A stretch of 64,000 nt of DNA from Bathynomus jamesi (lineage: Eukaryota; Arthropoda; Malacostraca; Isopoda; Cirolanidae): contig JAJOZX010012022.1 of NCBI GenBank assembly GCA_023014485.1, forward strand, positions 1-64,000, read 5' to 3'. The notes under the pieces are model-generated. The model did not search any database. It saw only the letters and a list, made by a program, of their open reading frames with translations, and was not told the origin of the DNA. This document shows positions 52,933 through 63,573 of this stretch, in pieces (the stretch's first letter is position 1; each line of letters begins with the position of its first letter). The translations under genes were made by a program, and so were the position numbers.

Positions 52933-53807
52933 AATTTAACCGATCGTCGTCCTCTCCAGTTTTATGGGGAGACATCTCGTGGCAAAATTAGGAAACATAG
53001 GTCAAATCAGCCAATTAAATCTGGCTTTTGTTTCACGTGACCTTATCTGACCAATCAGAGACGTACATTATTATTATTGCACAAGATTGACTAGGGACGA
53101 GCGCGGCAGAAAAAAAAAGTATTCCTTCTCTGTTTCCTGTCGAAAAGGCACGTGGGTTGAAAAATCCCACCTCAAACTGGCAAAACTTATTGTACGTTGG
53201 GTTATTCTTGACAAAGCTAGATGCACAGCTCTATTTAGCATTGGCTTCCGAAAGTGTAGTTAATTGGAGGAGTTTTTGCTTCGACGTCTGTGAGCATTGG
53301 CTAGGGCGGCCTAGGCCAACAAGTTCAAATTTGTGGGCTTGGCAAAATCATCTATTTATTCCTGTTGGTCGCCACTCATTTGTATAAACACCCCAATGCT
53401 ACTATTGAAGGTTAGAAATTGCAAAAAAATGTGGGTTAGTTTAGGTTAAGTTAATAAGGTTAAGTTAATAATCTAATGAACACATGTCACACAAAGCCAT
53501 TCGGTAGCAAACTAATTCAAATTCGAAATGGATGGAGCACTCTGATTGGGCAGACATGTGACGTCAACATGAACACACAAACGAACATACGAACACGCAC
53601 TAGATACACACCAAAAAAATGTTTATATCTCAAAAACGAAGCATTTGCGACGGAAACACTATAGAAGAAAAGTGTCTTAGAATTAAAAATCTACCTAATG
53701 AATGTATAATAATTGCTGGATGTTAGACAGGTGTAATACTATAATAATACCAAAATAAGTCATGGTCCATATCAATTGCGGACCAAGTCACAATTTACAA
53801 CCATATA

Positions 53808-54763
53808 CAGTGTGTCCGTAAAGTCATGGTGGGATTTTAAATAGCTATATTATTGCAACGAAACATGATAATGAGATGAAAAAAAAGGCAAATTGAAGAA
53901 CATCTCTAAACGAATAACTTTATTTAACGTAGTTTGATATGGGCTCCTCTGGTAGCCCTGCAGACATCTAAGTGGTGATGTGTGTCCGTAAAGTCATGGT
54001 AGGATTTTAAATAGCTATATTATTGCAATGACACATGATAATGAGATGAAACAATGTCAAATTTAAGAACAACTCTCAAAGTTGTATCTTGTAGTTAGTC
54101 TAGGCTAAGCTTAACCTTTATCTCGTAGTTAGTCTAGGCTGTCCACATGCCTATGTTGAACATGAGCGTAATAGCCCAAAAGTTAGTGTGTGGTGTGCTC
54201 TAGCACGAGATCGAGTGATTGGCCCATTTTTCTTCGCGGAACCCACTGTGACGTCACACAACTACCTCGCTATGTTGGAACATTTTGCAGTACCCCAATT
54301 TATTGACAATAATGTCATCTTTCAGCAAGATGGTGCTCCTCCGCACTATGCCAACGTTGTTCGAGAATTCCTTAATGAAAAATTTCCACAGAGATGGATA
54401 GGAAGAGGAGGATGGAAGCCATGGCCTCCACGCTCTCCGGACCTGACACCTTTGGACTTTTTTTGTGGGGTTACGTCAAGCAAAGCGTGTACAGTGTACC
54501 CATTAGGGATATTCATCACTTGCACGAGTGAATCATGGAAGTTATCGCATCCGTCACTCCTGATGTTCTTGGGCGTGTGTGGCTGGAATTGAATCACCGC
54601 CTAGATGTCTGCAGGGCTACCAGAGGAGCCCATATCGAACTACGTTAAATAAAGTTATTCTTTTAGAGTTGTTCTTCAATTTGCCTTTTTTTCATCTCAT
54701 TATCATGTTTCGTTGCAATAATATAGCTATTTAAAATCCCACCATGACTTTACGGACACACTG
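53808..54763 (+). mobile_element. DD41D element with inverted duplication of its right end
   Basis: Outer ends CAGTGTGTCCGTAAAGTCAT inverted, TA flanks. The first 173 bp (53808-53980) are an almost exact inverted copy of the last 178 bp, including the 3' end of the coding region. The original left end follows at 53981 (TGTGTCCGTAAAGTCATGG). The catalytic part of a transposase is on the plus strand. Confidence 0.92.
54188..54650 (+). pseudogene. DD41D transposase, C-terminal half
   Basis: Contains VIGPFFFAEPTVTSHNYL, FQQDGAPPHYANVV (second Asp) and PPRSPDLTPLDFF (third Asp, 41 residues later). A slip in the T run at about 54461 shifts the frame. The tail VKQSVYSVPIRDIHHLHE and VCRATRGAHIEL continues in the next frame to 54648. 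The first-Asp region is missing. Confidence 0.9.
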
Positions 54764-54777
54764 TACATTATAATATA

Positions 54778-55406
54778 CAGGGTGTCCCAGAATTAACTAT
54801 CTATTTCAATGAAATTGGACAAATTTTTAAAAAACACACTTTTATTTATGTTTATCATGTTTAATATATGTTAAAAATATATAAATTTCTAAATTTTTAT
54901 CAGAATTTTATTTTTAGAATTTTTTCATTATCTGGTCCAATGAAAGACCGTCTGAAGTCATAGAATGGCAAAGAGACTCTCCAAAAGTTAACGTGTGGCT
55001 TGGAATGACCAAATCCAAAATTTATGGCCCATTCTTCTTTGCGGAAGCAACTGTAACAGGTACCGTCTACCTTGATATGCTTCAGCAGTTTCTCGAACCA
55101 CAGCTTCTTGATGATGGCATTCTTGATAATGTTGTGTTTCAACAAGATGGAGCACCATGTCATAATGCTCTAATTGTTCGAGAATACCTCAACAGACGCC
55201 TTCTGAATCGGTGGATTGGACGTGGAGGACCTCGACCTTGGCCTCCGCGTTCTCCGGACTTGACACCCCTGGATTTCTTTGCATGGGGTTTCATAAAAAC
55301 AAAGGTTTATCGCCAAAAGATCAATGCTTCTTGTTGAAACACAACATTATCAAGAATGCCATCATCAAGAAGCTGTGGTTCGAGAAACTGCTGATGGAAC
55401 ACCCTG
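54778..55406 (+). mobile_element. DD41D element ending in an inverted internal duplication
   Basis: Left end CAGGGTGTCCCAGAATTAAC, right end ATGGAACACCCTG, TA flanks. Positions 55329-55393 are a 65-bp inverted copy of 55083-55147, followed directly by the terminal repeat. The true 3' part of the gene has thus been replaced by an inverted piece of its own middle. Confidence 0.88.
54993..55337 (+). pseudogene. DD41D transposase, catalytic fragment
   Basis: Frame with KIYGPFFFAEATVTGTVYLD, FQQDGAPCHNALIV (second Asp) and PPRSPDLTPLDFFAWGFI (third Asp, spacing 41). The N-terminal domain and first Asp are absent. The reading frame ends inside the inverted duplication. Confidence 0.88.
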
Positions 55407-55479
55407 TATAGACCTATACTTAGGAGGAAAAATGTAGGTATGACTGTAAAGACTGTACAGTAATGTAGAAATGTGTGGG

Positions 55480-55640
55480 CACCCATTTTGGGTCTCCCAT
55501 TTAAAAGTGTTTGTGCAGCAAGTGAAGATCATGAGTTTTTCAATACCTCACAGTATGGGGGGCACCACTCAGTAGAGGAATCTCTTTAAATGGGGTGTGT
55601 AAGGACAGAGAGTATCCCCTAACCCAAGATACTGCCTCAT
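55480..55640 (-). repeat. Dispersed repeat Y, copy 2
   Basis: Inverted relative of 46890-47095. It contains GGGTCTCCCATTTAAA, GGGGGGCACCACTCAG and CCCCTAACCCAAGATACTGC. Confidence 0.65.
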
Positions 55641-55900
55641 CAATCCATCAGTATACTGACAAACCATCAGTCTTGACTTCATGTGATAAGTGTTATTGAT
55701 AGTATTCGGATACTGATATTAATACTGTCAGTAATACTGTGTGAGGGAGCCTGTACAAAATAAGTTCCATTATATTTGGAAAACATGAAGCCCCTCAGGC
55801 CTATCGAGGTAATCCAAGTCCATGAGCTACATTTTTTAATAATAATAAAATCTTGCAAGATGTCAAACTCAAGTCAGCTAATTAATATACAACTATTTAC

Positions 55901-56372
55901 TAGTGATGGGACGATTAATCGGAATCAAGAATCGGAAGAATTGACCATTTTTCAGGAATCGGAATCAAGAGAATGGTACCATGATTTCCGATTCTTAAAA
56001 CGATTCTTTAACTTTTAATTGAAACAGTTTTGCAATGTAAAATTTAAATGAAAGAGGATAACAAATTTTATTTTTATTGTATTGTAGCTATACATTAAAA
56101 CATGTATATCCATGATGTGTAATCAAGAAGATTAAAATGAATTGTTACAACTTACAGTTGATTTTTATTTTTAAACCAATCTATTATAATTTATATTACC
56201 ATACTCATAATGTAAATAGTTAATCTTACCAGAGTAAAATATGACAATTTCCAGAAAAACAAGTATAGAATTATATTTAAAAATATTGAGAATCGGAATC
56301 GTATTGGAATCGAGACTTTTTAGTGGTATCGGAATCGGAATCGTTAAAAATTTTGGTATCGTCCCATCACTA
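55901..56372. mobile_element. hAT MITE rich in GGAATC
   Basis: 472 bp; ends TAGTGATGGGACGATTAATC and, inverted, TAGTGATGGGACGATACC. Exact 8-bp TSD CTATTTAC (55893-55900, 56373-56380). Subterminal CGGAATCGGAATC runs at both ends look like binding-site arrays. No gene. Confidence 0.93.
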
Positions 56373-56389
56373 CTATTTACTACCACCAT

Positions 56390-58700
56390 AGTAGCCTATA
56401 TAAATGAGGCAAAGAATATTTACATTGAAGCGCTTGTGCCTCATGGGTGCGCTGCTCCCATGAAGTCTGCTCAGCACCTCCTGAGGTGGGGCCACAACGT
56501 AGTTGCCACCCATCTTTTCTCTTGCTCCTGCCATACAATTCGGTCCACTATTGAATTTGTGAGGGCTGGTCTGGCAGAGGAATACCCTGGCACTGTTGGT
56601 TGGTTGGGTATGTTGGTTAAATACATGTCTAAATATTTTTTTAAATTATCTACTGGGACTGCATTTATATGCCTAAGGTACTGAGGCAAGAAGTTAAACA
56701 GGCAAGAACCCTGCCTAGAGATACTATTATATCGAAGGGTTTGAATCCTTCTCAGACTGTTTGGTGGGAAGTGGTGATGTTGACACATTCTGCTAGTTCT
56801 TGTTGAGGTGGGCACAATTGGTTTGGTATTGGGGGCAACTAAAAGCCCTTCTAGAATTTTCCAGGTATAGATTAGGATGTCTCTCAAACCTCCCTATGGA
56901 ATAAAGGTTAAGGTCTCTGAGCCTATCCTAGTAGTTTAATTTGTTTTTTCTCACCTGTTGCACATCTAGTTGTGTACGGGGCTCCAATAAACCTTAGCCC
57001 CCCTGCCCATGGCCTAAACCATTAGAGGTACAGTAAAACTAAACATACCTTACAAAAGAGAATTTAATCCTGCATTTAATGAGAAACAATTAAAACTTGG
57101 TATTCCCACCATTGGCTTCCAAGACAGCCTGAATTCGCTTTGGGTAGCTTGCCAAAAGTGATATGAATAGATCTTGATCGTTACGCAAATTTGCTAAAAC
57201 AGTTTCAATGTGTTGCGTCATTGTATCCTTCAAAAATCAATTTGCTGCAGGTTCTTGAAACAAGAGACATTAAACATTGTCCTTTATAACTGATCCAATG
57301 TGTTCACAGACATTCAGGTCAGAAGAATTTCCTAGCCATTCTTCATTTCCAAAGAAATTGATCTCATGGTTCCGCAACAACTGTTGAGTGGCTAATGCCT
57401 TAAAGCAGGGGCCTTATCATGCAGAAGTGTGACCTGATTGACATCCATAACATTGTTTGGGTTTCTTAGAAAAGGAATGACATGCTGGGATAGAATAATA
57501 TCACAAAAATACTACCGTATCCATCCCAACTCTGACCATTTGGCTTCAGCACCCACATGAGCTGCTTTGCAGTGAACAAAACAAACACACCAACACAGTC
57601 TGGACTTTTTAATAATTTGCAATAATGTTCATTGTCATTGATTTAGCTGGTGTTGACAATGTTGTGGCCCACACTCGATCATTTTGGTAGTTAGGCTGAT
57701 GTGTTACGTAAACAAAAAATTCATCGGAGACAGCTAAATACATGAAATCATCCACATCCCAATCTTCAAGATAATGGGCAAACCACATTCTGTCATCGAT
57801 GTTAAGTTGAGTTTTTCTTGGCTTTGGAAGTTCATGCCAAGGCTTTAAACCTTGCCTATGATGGTACAGTCAAATGATCTCACCACTAATGATCTTTCCT
57901 CTCAACACTTCGACCTCTCTAGAAAGTTTAGCACAGCTGTTTTTCCGCTTACGCGTACCGCTTTCAATGATGTCCTTTGTTTCCTGAGAGAGTGGCAAAT
58001 TTGGGCACCCAGATTTGGTTGTATCCATTTCACATTCATCCAGTTTTATTCTAATTTCTTTTGACAAAGTCCTCACTTCTTCGTAACTTTTTGGCAACCC
58101 ATGAACGTGTTATAAAGGTGGCTCCAGCATCACAAGCTTCCCAAAATGTTATCGCTCGTATGCGATCTATCACACATTGCCTCTCCGAATCACCAATTAA
58201 TTGAGAAGCTATTATATTATCACTTTATCAGCTAGAGTAATTTTAATACCTGCAATAAATAAAGAATTTTATATATTTTTATAATCACATGTAAGCTGCA
58301 AATGGGGGGGGTAAGGTTTTTTGGAACCCCTTAATATATGAAGTGAAGGTTCTTTATAGGCCCTCAAATTTTTGCAATTCATTCTGTTTGTGGGGAAACT
58401 ATAATTGAGAGTAGTAGTCAATGTGTGGAAGAATAAGTGATTTCCACAGAGTAAGCATGGTCATACTGTCCCTAGTTCTGAATGTCTTCAGTATACATCC
58501 TATTAGTTGTTTGTGTGATGAGGCTATCTTGTCAATGTGCCTATTGAATGTTACATCTTCAGATAATATAACCCATAGATCCCTTACATGATCAGTTTGT
58601 ACAATATCTTTTCCTGTGGGTCCAGTGTAGTTCAATTGTTCTTTTAGGCATTTATTTGGTCCATACTTAATTAGCTCAAATTTGGGATCTTTTCCATTTC
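56390..58700 (-). pseudogene. Non-LTR retrotransposon fragment split by a Tc1-like insertion
   Basis: The minus strand from 58700 gives the end of a CR1/Jockey-type reverse transcriptase: FELIKYGPNKCLKEQLNYTG, VRDLWVILSEDVTFNRHIDK and TLWKSLILPHIDYYSQLWSP. After a gap of about 1.35 kb it resumes at 56945 with YEDRLRDLNLYSI-like codons and runs through the tail ILIYTWKILEGL, GSCLFNFLPQYLRHINAVPV and SARPALTNSIVDRI to about 56471. Frameshifts throughout. Confidence 0.82.
56965..58310 (-). mobile_element. Tc1-like element (about DD37E) inside the LINE
   Basis: The LINE reading is continuous across its borders. The transposase remnant on the minus strand runs 58230-57090: ITFWEACDAGATFITRSWVA, LAVSDEFFVYVTHQPNY (first Asp), LLHDKAPAFKALATQQLL (second Asp), SSDLNVCEHIGSVIKDNV (Glu, about 37 residues later) and LLASYPKRIQAVLEANGG at the end. 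Many stops. Terminal repeats could not be delimited. Confidence 0.65.
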
Positions 58701-58962
58701 ATGTACTGTTTCTATTTTTGTTGAAAATAAGATATTTAATGTAGATTTTTAGGCTGATTTAAAAAATGTAAGTTTTTTTGGAGAAATGAGTGGTTCAAAA
58801 GTTATGTTTGTTATTGTAATTTTGTATTAGGTCAAAAACTACCATATAACAATACAACTGAAAACTAATACAAGAGTAATTGTATTCTTTAGTAATATTG
58901 GCTGATGTCACTAAGTATTTGTGTGAATATATATTGACCATTATTTTTCTGTCCAGTTAGGT

Positions 58963-59085
58963 CAACATGGATGATAGAAATAGGATTATGGAGTGGATGG
59001 ATAAGTGGCAGATGCAATTTAATGTAGACAAATATAAAGTTTTGCATATAGGTTCTCATAACAATAATTACACATACACGATGGA
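58963..59085 (+). pseudogene. LINE reverse-transcriptase fragment
   Basis: Translates NRIMEWMDKWQMQFNVDKYK and VLHIGSHNNNYTYTM, the segment of non-LTR reverse transcriptases just after the catalytic FADD box. It is cut off by the hAT end at 59086. Confidence 0.8.
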
Positions 59086-59761
59086 CAGGGCCAGCCCCAG
59101 CTATGTGCGGCTGCACAGGGCCCCATCAATTAGAGGGCCCCTCCAAAATTCATTTGTTCATATTTTTAGTTGCTATAGCATCATCAAACTTATAAAAACA
59201 ACACAAAACCACATAAAAGAATGTAAATAAGCAGCATAAATAAGTGTGTATTATTATATTTATATTTGTAGGCTACTTTTTGTCATTGTGTTCAGAACTG
59301 TCACTGTTAAAATTCTTTTTGTTTAATTTGTTTTGTCTCTTTATGTACGTACAGTAATGTGGCATGCATGACTCCCGATTCCTGGGATCTTGGGAGCATT
59401 GCTCCAGTAAATTTGACCATGAGAAAAAGTAAATTTGGGTTTGGGTTTTGTTCATCCACTAGACGTTATGCAATTTTTTTGCGTATACGTTCTTGTACAA
59501 ACCAATTTTTTTAAATTACAAATTTAGTTATTTTAAGTTTAGTTGGTAATTCCATATTTAACAATTATTTTTATTTTTTGTTAAGCTTCAATGTTTTGAT
59601 AATTAAAATTTTATTAAAACGTATATTTTTTTTAATATAAAATTATCAGGATTGGACTATGTTCCATTGATCTCGGCCAGGTTTGATAAATTGGCCAGAT
59701 AATTACTTGTGTGGTTTTAAGTAATCCACCATGACTCTAGAATTAAAAAGTTTAGTTAAGT

Positions 59762-60030
59762 TTAAACTTACTTTTACTTACTTTAACTTACTTACTTTTA
59801 CTTACTTTAACTTACTTACTTTTACTTACTTTAACTTACTTACTTTTACTTACTTTAACTTACTTACTTTTACCTACTTTAACTTACCTACTTTTACCTA
59901 CTTTTACTTACTCTTCCTTACTTTTACTTACTCTTCCTTACTTTTACTAAGTTTAAAGCACTTACTTTTACTTACTTTCATTGTACTATATTTACTTACT
60001 TTTACTCACTTTTACCATACTATATTTACT
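59762..60030. repeat. CTTACTTTTA tandem array
   Basis: Array of CTTACTTTTACTTACTTTAA-like units (period about 23 bp), progressively diverged towards 60030, ending near a pyrimidine-rich splice-acceptor-like tract. Confidence 0.9.
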
Positions 60031-60072
60031 AACTTTTACTTTTGTATTTTTTCAGGTAGTCAATAATCAATA

Positions 60073-60720
60073 ATGGATCCTAATATTGATGAAGTTGGAG
60101 AGAAAAGTGAGGGTGTTAAAAGGGGTTACTTTTGTGGTCAATGCAAGAACAAATATTCAAAGAAGCAAAACTGGGAGGAACATTTTAATTCCCAAAAAAA
60201 TATTTGTTACAATACAAGAGGTCCCAGAGTTTGGGCCCACATCTTAGATATTGCAGTAAAGAAATACCAGGATGAAGTGCAGCAAAGAGATACGGCAAAG
60301 CAGTCATTTAGTTTGTTCACAAAATGTGCTAGTGCTAGACCTCAGAAAAATGAACCAACTTCATCAACTGCTAATCTAGAAAATGAAACTTTTTCACTAG
60401 ATGTTTCACAGACTGAAGAAAGTGTGCTTCTTCTCCACCTAAGAAACAAAAGGTAAGTGAGGAATCTGCGCAATGCGCATCAGACTAACAAAACTGCTTT
60501 AGAGGAATTTGAAAATTCCCAAATCCAGAAGACATTGAATGCAATTTTGCGCCTAACAAAAGAAACTCACCAAGCTGTTGTGGTTAATAAAGAGAAGAGT
60601 CAAAATATGCCTTCAAGTTCAAGTGTTGCATCCAAATCTAATAAAGCAAAAAGCAACAAATTTGACATTTCCATAGCCCATTTAAGCAAGTGTAAATCAA
60701 TACATTGCTGCTGCAAATGA
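60073..60720 (+). pseudogene. Zinc-finger N-terminal part of hAT-like protein
   Basis: Starts MDPNIDEVGEKSEGVKRGYF with a C2H-type finger (FCGQCKNKYSKKQNWEEHF...C), then QSFSLFTKCASARPQ. A frameshift near 60420 hides an NLS-like PPKKQKV; the frame 60457-60720 continues TALEEFENSQIQKTLNAIL and NKFDISIAHL. A splice-acceptor-like TATTTTTTCAG precedes it (60055). Likely the N-terminus of the surrounding hAT element; a host exon is less likely. Confidence 0.45.
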
Positions 60721-62056
60721 ATAAATAAACTTAAGGTGAGTTATAAACTGTACATTATTGTATTATTATGTTTAGCTGAAACAATTTGTAATTGGTATGT
60801 CATCAATTCAAGAGTTTACTATCATTAACCTATCTAGTGGTGTAAGGGGGAAAAAAGTAAATTCAGAGCTGTGCTCCAGTAAATTTTTTCAAATCTGGAG
60901 TCATGGTGGCATGTGCGTGGCGTATACAATATTATTATCAGTTTTTCTGTTTGGGTATCAGTTTATTTTTTTGGTTATTATACAGCATATATCAATTATA
61001 TCTAATATATCAACTCTCTATTACATCATTTTATTGATCATAATATCGATATATATAGCGGTACCTAACAAATAAATCTGACCATCCATCACCTCAGTGG
61101 CGCCTCATGTAGTACTGCCATAGAGACATCATCATTAATCAAGAGATTAGCAGGCAGCTGTCTTATGATAGTGTTATTGAAGATTTTGCCTCAAGAAAAT
61201 CAAGGAGGTACAGATTATAAGGCTATAAGTACTTCAGAGTACTGGTATTTATGGTTTGACAAACATTGATGTTTTTTGTTAATTTTTCTATTCATGGTTG
61301 CAGTTGGCTTCAACAATTTTCCTTTATTTCTTCTTGGTCTCTTATTTATAATTTTATCAAACTATATTTACAATTGTCAGTTTTATTTTCCGCCGTTGCT
61401 TATTATTTTCTCCACATTAAAATCATTTCAAATTTATACTGTACTGAGAGGAAAGAGAGGAAAAAGAAAGGGTGGAGGGGACAGTCGAAGTGGAAAAAGA
61501 CCAAGGACTGCAGGGTCAAGCCCCATCATCCGTGGGTGCTAGGGCCGGGAGGGCGCACGTGAAACCTCCAGGAATAAGCACATCTAGACGAGCACTCAAG
61601 AGCACAAGCTTAGAACCCCCTTGCGGGGATATATACACTACTGTGCAAAAGTCTTGGGCAGGTATATATTTTTCTGATTAATCACGTACATCTAAATCTT
61701 AGAGTAATGTAAATGAATATACTTGATGTTTTGAGGCTGTATACATCAAATCAATCTAATATGTAGAGGCACATTCCAATTTAAAGGCAATATTTAATTT
61801 AAATTGAGGTTTCATTTTTTAGCACCATAGACCATACTGTGTTATAATCAACAAGTGGGGCATTTAAGTTACAATTTGTATACATTTTAGTGGTAGTACA
61901 CAATATTATTTAAAGCAACATGGTTTCATGGTTAATTAATGTCCTTTGTGATGTTATTACATGATAATTCTACTCTTTTAAGTGGTTCTAAATTTATTAA
62001 TGGATATTATATTGTTTCAGGTATTTTCTGAAGTTTTACGTAAGGACCGTACCAAA

Positions 62057-63369
62057 ATGACAAAGGTTTCTATTGAGATCAGGCACAAAATCATATTCTT
62101 ATATGAACAAGGAAATTCCCAGTCAGAAATTTCAAGAAAAACCGGCGTTTCAAGACATGCAATACGAGAAATCATCATGAAAAAAGAAGAAACAGGGATC
62201 GTATTGGACAGAAAACGCAGTGGAAGACCTCGAAAACTTTCGGAATCTGATGTCAGACACTTGAAACTTACATCCCTGAGAAATAGACGAGCATCAAGTG
62301 CCGAGCTGTCATCCAGTGGCGACTCGTGGGTTTTGGCCGCCCCCTTCCTTAAACGTAACATACCTTCCACTACAGCAAACACACGTATATAAAGGATTTA
62401 CATTTTATTGATTGAGGAACAATGTAATAATGATGAAAATTGAAACTGTGATGATAGACAATAAAAAAAAAATTTAATAATTCAATTTAAAACATAGAAA
62501 ACAATATGGTATTTCGTACCATACCATACCGTAATGCCAGTCTTGGTCAAAATTGGCCGCCCTGTGCGGTCCGCACACCCTGCACACCCCACGCTATGCC
62601 ACTGCTGTCATTAGAACTTGCTCAAACTTCAGGAACACAAGTGCATCCTTCCACTATTAGAAGAGTACTGATTAAAAATGGTCTTCATGGGCAAGTAGCT
62701 AGAAGAAAACCATTACTTAGGAAAGGGAATAAAGCCAAAAGATTAAAATATGCACGGGAACATCATCAATGGAGCATGGAACAGTGGAAAAAAGTACTTT
62801 GGAGTGATGAGTCAAAATTTGAGATATGTGGGACAAAGAGAAGACAGGATGTGAGGAGAAGGACCAATGAAGATCTCAAAGACATCTGTCTACAACCAAC
62901 AATTAAGCATGGAGGAGGGTCTATAAAAGTCTGGGGGTGCATATCAGCAAATGGAGTCGGTGATTTGGTGAAGATAGATGGAATCATGACAGCTGAAAAG
63001 TATAGACAGATATTAATACACCATGCAGTTCCCTCAAGATTACGTCTGATTGGCCGGAACTTTATATTCTAACATGACAATGACCCCAAACATACTGCTA
63101 ATAATGTCAAAAAATATTTGGAAAGAAAAGAGGCTGCTGGAGAGCTCCAACTAATGGAATGGCCACCACAAAGTCCAGATTTGAACATCATTGAAGCTGT
63201 TTGGGATTATCTAGAACAAAAGAAGATAGAGAAGCAACCAAAATCGCAGGATGAACTATGGGCTGTCTTGCAAGATGCTTGGAATAACATTCTGAATGAT
63301 TTTCTCGAGTCTCTGCAGCAAAGGATCAAGGCTGTTATTGAGTCAAAAGGGGGACATACCAAATATTAG
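62057..63369 (+). pseudogene. DD38E transposase, one stop and one MITE insertion
   Basis: Starts MTKVSIEIRHKIIFLYEQGN (HTH), with DRKRSGRPRKLSESDVRHL before the MITE. After it come LAQTSGTQVHPSTIRRVLIK, VLWSDESKFEICG (first Asp), HDNDPKHTANNV (second Asp) and PPQSPDLNIIEAVWDYL (Glu, 38 residues later), ending KAVIESKGGHTKY. The MITE plus TSD adds 299 bp, and the two halves are in exactly the frames that such an insertion predicts. The only other lesion seen is TAA at 63070-63072, where the family has Gln before HDND. Confidence 0.92.
62314..62604. mobile_element. hAT MITE (CAGTGGCGACTC type)
   Basis: 291 bp; ends CAGTGGCGACTCGTGGGTTT and, inverted, CAGTGGCATAGCGTGGGG. TSD CTGTCATC/CTGTCATT (62306-62313, 62605-62612). 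GGCCGCCC motifs occur near both ends. Related to the MITE at 45597-45822. Confidence 0.9.
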
Positions 63370-63527
63370 GAACACATTTATTTTTGGTGATGGTTTTTGT
63401 TTCTATGTGGTGCTATGTGCTATTAGCTTAAATATACTTCATTATAATGTTCATTTGTACACTTTTATTAACCTTTATGACCTTAAAATTAATGAAATTG
63501 CAACTGGCCAAGACTTTTGCACAGTAG

Positions 63528-63535
<8 letters not shown>

Positions 63536-63570
<35 letters not shown>
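63536..63570. repeat. (TA)n microsatellite
   Basis: TA run between two transposons. Confidence 0.95.

Positions 63571-63573
<3 letters not shown>

Larger units (their letters stand above)
51937..53740. mobile_element. Merlin-like element C with nested compact Merlin
   Basis: Left end GTATTACACCCGTCTCCCTT matches, inverted, the right end of element A; right end GGATGTTAGACAGGTGTAAT matches, inverted, the left end of A. C therefore has the opposite orientation of terminal regions. The body shares 51960-52190 and 52935-53070 with element B. It retains a scrambled middle-domain piece at 53130-53310. A second Merlin is inserted at 52201-52932. Confidence 0.55.
59086..61240 (+). mobile_element. 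Decayed hAT element (DUF4371/ZMYM type)
   Basis: Left end CAGGGCCAGCCCCAGCTATG, with GGGCCCCTCC inside. It encodes a zinc-finger N-terminal protein (60073-60720) and, at 61110-61205, a hAT C-terminal tail (QEISRQLSYDSVIEDFASRK). The middle of the transposase is deleted and the right end was not found. It contains a tandem array at 59762-60030. Confidence 0.6.
61637..63527 (+). mobile_element. Tc1-like element of the DD38E type
   Basis: Ends CTACTGTGCAAAAGTCTTGG inverted on both sides, with TA flanks. It contains a nearly intact transposase gene interrupted by a hAT MITE at 62314-62604. Net length without the MITE and its TSD copy is about 1.59 kb, normal for the group. Confidence 0.93.

Noticed and set aside
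47452..53740. Bacterial contamination suggested by ISXO2-like transposase
   Set aside because: Merlin is the eukaryotic relative of these insertion sequences; surrounding DNA, TIRs and TSD fit an integrated eukaryotic element.
59762..60030. CRISPR-like array
   Set aside because: Simple diverged tandem repeat without unique spacers of constant length, in a eukaryotic genome.
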